Made by a program: the position numbers and the translations under genes. Under the pieces are notes generated by a model, which was not told the DNA's origin, searched no databases, and was given only the letters and a program-made list of their open reading frames with translations. From NCBI GenBank assembly GCA_039962225.1, contig JAMPKV010000001.1:1-64000 (forward strand): a DNA stretch of 64,000 nucleotides, read 5' to 3'. Position 1 is the first letter of the stretch; the number at the start of each line of letters is the position of its first letter. This stretch comes from Microcoleus sp. AS-A8 (lineage in GTDB: Bacteria > Cyanobacteriota > Cyanobacteriia > Cyanobacteriales > Coleofasciculaceae). Below, piece by piece: positions 62,217 through 64,000 of this stretch.

Positions 62217-64000
62217 TTAGCGTAAATCCAACTTAGAAACTGGCGGTTTCAATGGCAACGTCACGGTAAACGTCGTCCCGCCATCGACAACACTGTCCAC
62301 AATAATTTTGCCTTGGTGCGAATCCACACACTTTTTGACAATCGCCAAACCTAGACCCGTACCTGGAATTGTTTCAACATTACTGGCTCGATGAAAAGAC
62401 TCGAACAGTTGAGAAACATCTTCTGTGGGAATACCGATGCCTTTATCCTGAATCCTCAAAACAGCCACATCCTCTTCACATTCGAGGTTAAATTGAATGG
62501 TGCCGCCTTGAGGGGAATATTTAACAGCATTTGATAGCAAATTCGTCAAGATTTGTCGTAGTTGTTTTTCATCTAGACAAGCCTCAGTACAATTGCCTTT
62601 TGTCAAAAAAATAATGGCTGCTTGGTTCGGGATACTAAAGCGCATTTCTTCAATGAATTCTCGGCAGAATTCTTCTAGGTTAAGAGGGGCTGGATTAAAT
62701 TTCACTCGATCAGCCTCCGCTTGACCCATGAATAGTACATCACTCACTAATTCTGCCAAGTGTTTGCTACTGGTCTGAATGCGTTTGAGATGAAGAAACC
62801 TCCTCTCTTCTGTTATTTTATGACTATATTTTTCCAGGAATTCAGCAGAAGAAACTATGATGGTCAAGGGGGTACGATATTCGTGAGAAATTGTGGTAAT
62901 AATTCTAGATTTAAGCTCGCTGAGTTCTCTTTCTTTTTCCAGTGTTTTACGGAGTTCTTCTTCCGCTTTTTTGCGAATCCCAATGTCCCGAAGAACCACT
63001 TGAATGGCTGGTTGCTGTTGGTAGATGAAAGGAGCTGCCGCGACTTCTACATCGATGACCGTTCCATCAAAACTCAAAAACTTCTGTTCCATCAGCTCTA
63101 CTGACTTCCCCTCTTCCAGGATTTGCCGTATCCGCCCTTTAACGATTTCCCGATAGTCAGGATGTATCCTATCTAGAATCGGTTTGCCAATTAAATCCGA
63201 TGGACGGGTTGCACCAAAAATCTTGGCAGCAACGCTATTCACAAAGACAAATTGCCCACCGCTATTGATAAAAATGGCATCAGGGGATAATTCCACGAGA
63301 TGCCTGTAACGTTCTTCACTCTCACGCAGTCTCTCCTGTCCCTGTGCACGCTCTTGCATCTCTTTGAGCAGTTGCTCGTTGAGCTGGCGTAATTCCTGGG
63401 TACGTTCTGTAACTCGGCTTTCGAGTTCGTCCTTAGATCGTTTCAGTGCCTCTTGAACTAACTTACGCTCGGTGATGTCTTCGATTAATCCTTCCAGAAT
63501 CGGCTCACCTTCCGTAGTATTGAGCGGTTGATTCAAACATAGCCAGATAGAACGACCATCGGCTCGACAAAACTGTATCTCCTGTTCCAGGTTTCCCTGT
63601 TGGAGTTCCCCGGCTGGTAGTCGTAAAAGTGCCTGCAAATCCAGAGTTCGGGCTTCCTCCAAGGAACTCACGCCCAATAAACGTAAAAACGAAGCATTCC
63701 CTTCGAGTAAATGCCCCTGCAAGGTTGAACGAAAAACCCCCACATTCAATCGATTGAGCAGTGCTTGTAGCCGCATCTGCAAACGCTCTGCTCTGCGTTG
63801 AGACTCCGCTCGTTGCCAAGCTGAACGTACTGCACTTGGCAGACGAACATAATGCTTGGCTGACTTAATCAGGTAATCATCTAACCCAGCCTTCATGGCT
63901 TCGACCGCCACTTCTTGGTTACCGCTATCTGTAAACATAATCACGGGGCAGTCAGGATAGCGTGATTTGACTTCCCTGAGTACAGTCAACCCATCGTTCC
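62217..64000 (-). CDS. Hybrid sensor histidine kinase (REC-PAS-PAS-HisKA-HATPase), 5' end outside window
   Basis: About 594 residues are visible; the frame runs off the right edge. The C-terminal half of a receiver domain comes first (DCPVIMFTDSGNQEVAVEAM then KAGLDDYLIKSAKHYVRLP), then PAS 1 (LNVGVFRSTLQGHLLEGNAS), a coiled coil, PAS 2 (YRHLVELSPDAIFINSGGQF), and HisKA with H-box ISHEYRTPLTIIV. The HATPase domain has an N-box LTNLLSNAVKYSP, G1 in DKGIGIP and G2 in GTGLGLAIVKKC. All kinase motifs are intact. The phosphorylated Asp of the receiver is outside the window. The input signal is unknown; no heme or chromophore-binding GAF domain is present. Confidence 0.92.
   Translation of the reverse strand, partial: NDGLTVLREVKSRYPDCPVIMFTDSGNQEVAVEAMKAGLDDYLIKSAKHYVRLPSAVRSAWQRAESQRRAERLQMRLQALLNRLNVGVFRSTLQGHLLEGNASFLRLLGVSSLEEARTLDLQALLRLPAGELQQGNLEQEIQFCRADGRSIWLCLNQPLNTTEGEPILEGLIEDITERKLVQEALKRSKDELESRVTERTQELRQLNEQLLKEMQERAQGQERLRESEERYRHLVELSPDAIFINSGGQFVFVNSVAAKIFGATRPSDLIGKPILDRIHPDYREIVKGRIRQILEEGKSVELMEQKFLSFDGTVIDVEVAAAPFIYQQQPAIQVVLRDIGIRKKAEEELRKTLEKERELSELKSRIITTISHEYRTPLTIIVSSAEFLEKYSHKITEERRFLHLKRIQTSSKHLAELVSDVLFMGQAEADRVKFNPAPLNLEEFCREFIEEMRFSIPNQAAIIFLTKGNCTEACLDEKQLRQILTNLLSNAVKYSPQGGTIQFNLECEEDVAVLRIQDKGIGIPTEDVSQLFESFHRASNVETIPGTGLGLAIVKKCVDSHQGKIIVDSVVDGGTTFTVTLPLKPPVSKLDLR

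Overview
The window comes from a cyanobacterium. It encodes photosystem II cytochrome c-550 (psbV) with its psbV2 paralog, plastocyanin (petE), a cyanobacterial-type cytochrome c oxidase (ctaCDE with divergent ctaAB) and a carotenoid cleavage oxygenase. The palindrome GCGATCGC (HIP1) recurs throughout, as is usual in many cyanobacteria. Mobile-element relics, heptamer repeats and short inverted repeats suggest a large, repeat-rich genome, probably filamentous. The exact genus cannot be read from the sequence.

Layout. 0-2 kb: nested mobile elements. The 3' end of one group II intron interrupts the reverse-transcriptase ORF of a second group II intron, which itself sits in a tnpB-like gene. 2-8.3 kb: small hypothetical genes, a YbhB-like and a YbjQ-like protein, decayed relics and clpP. 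8.3-21 kb: housekeeping and metabolic genes (RNase II/R, ubiX, aroK, carotenoid oxygenase, an ABC-2 permease, plsC, amidase, ilvC), with a MITE-like element and repeats. 21.6-39 kb: a trehalose/alpha-glucan cluster of two treZ copies, a glycosyltransferase, treY, a Nudix hydrolase, glgB, a treS-maltokinase fusion and glgE. 39.5-46.2 kb: cytochrome oxidase and heme A synthesis. 46-49 kb: a possible structured RNA, relics and two rhomboid proteases. 49-51 kb: petE, psbV2 and psbV. 51-59.5 kb: accD, a DUF2007 protein, a prepilin peptidase, leuB and two paralogous ABC-2 permeases. 59.5-61 kb: a tnpB-only insertion sequence abutting rpsN. 61-64 kb: rpsN, nth and a histidine kinase cut by the window edge.

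How the genes work together. The 17-kb sugar cluster encodes a nearly closed route. TreY and TreZ release trehalose from alpha-glucan ends. TreS isomerises trehalose to maltose, and its fused maltokinase makes maltose 1-phosphate. GlgE adds the maltosyl unit back to alpha-glucan, and GlgB branches it. No glgA, glgC or trehalase is present here. The oxidase genes are split into divergent ctaCDE and ctaAB groups around an 0.8-kb region that probably carries both promoters.
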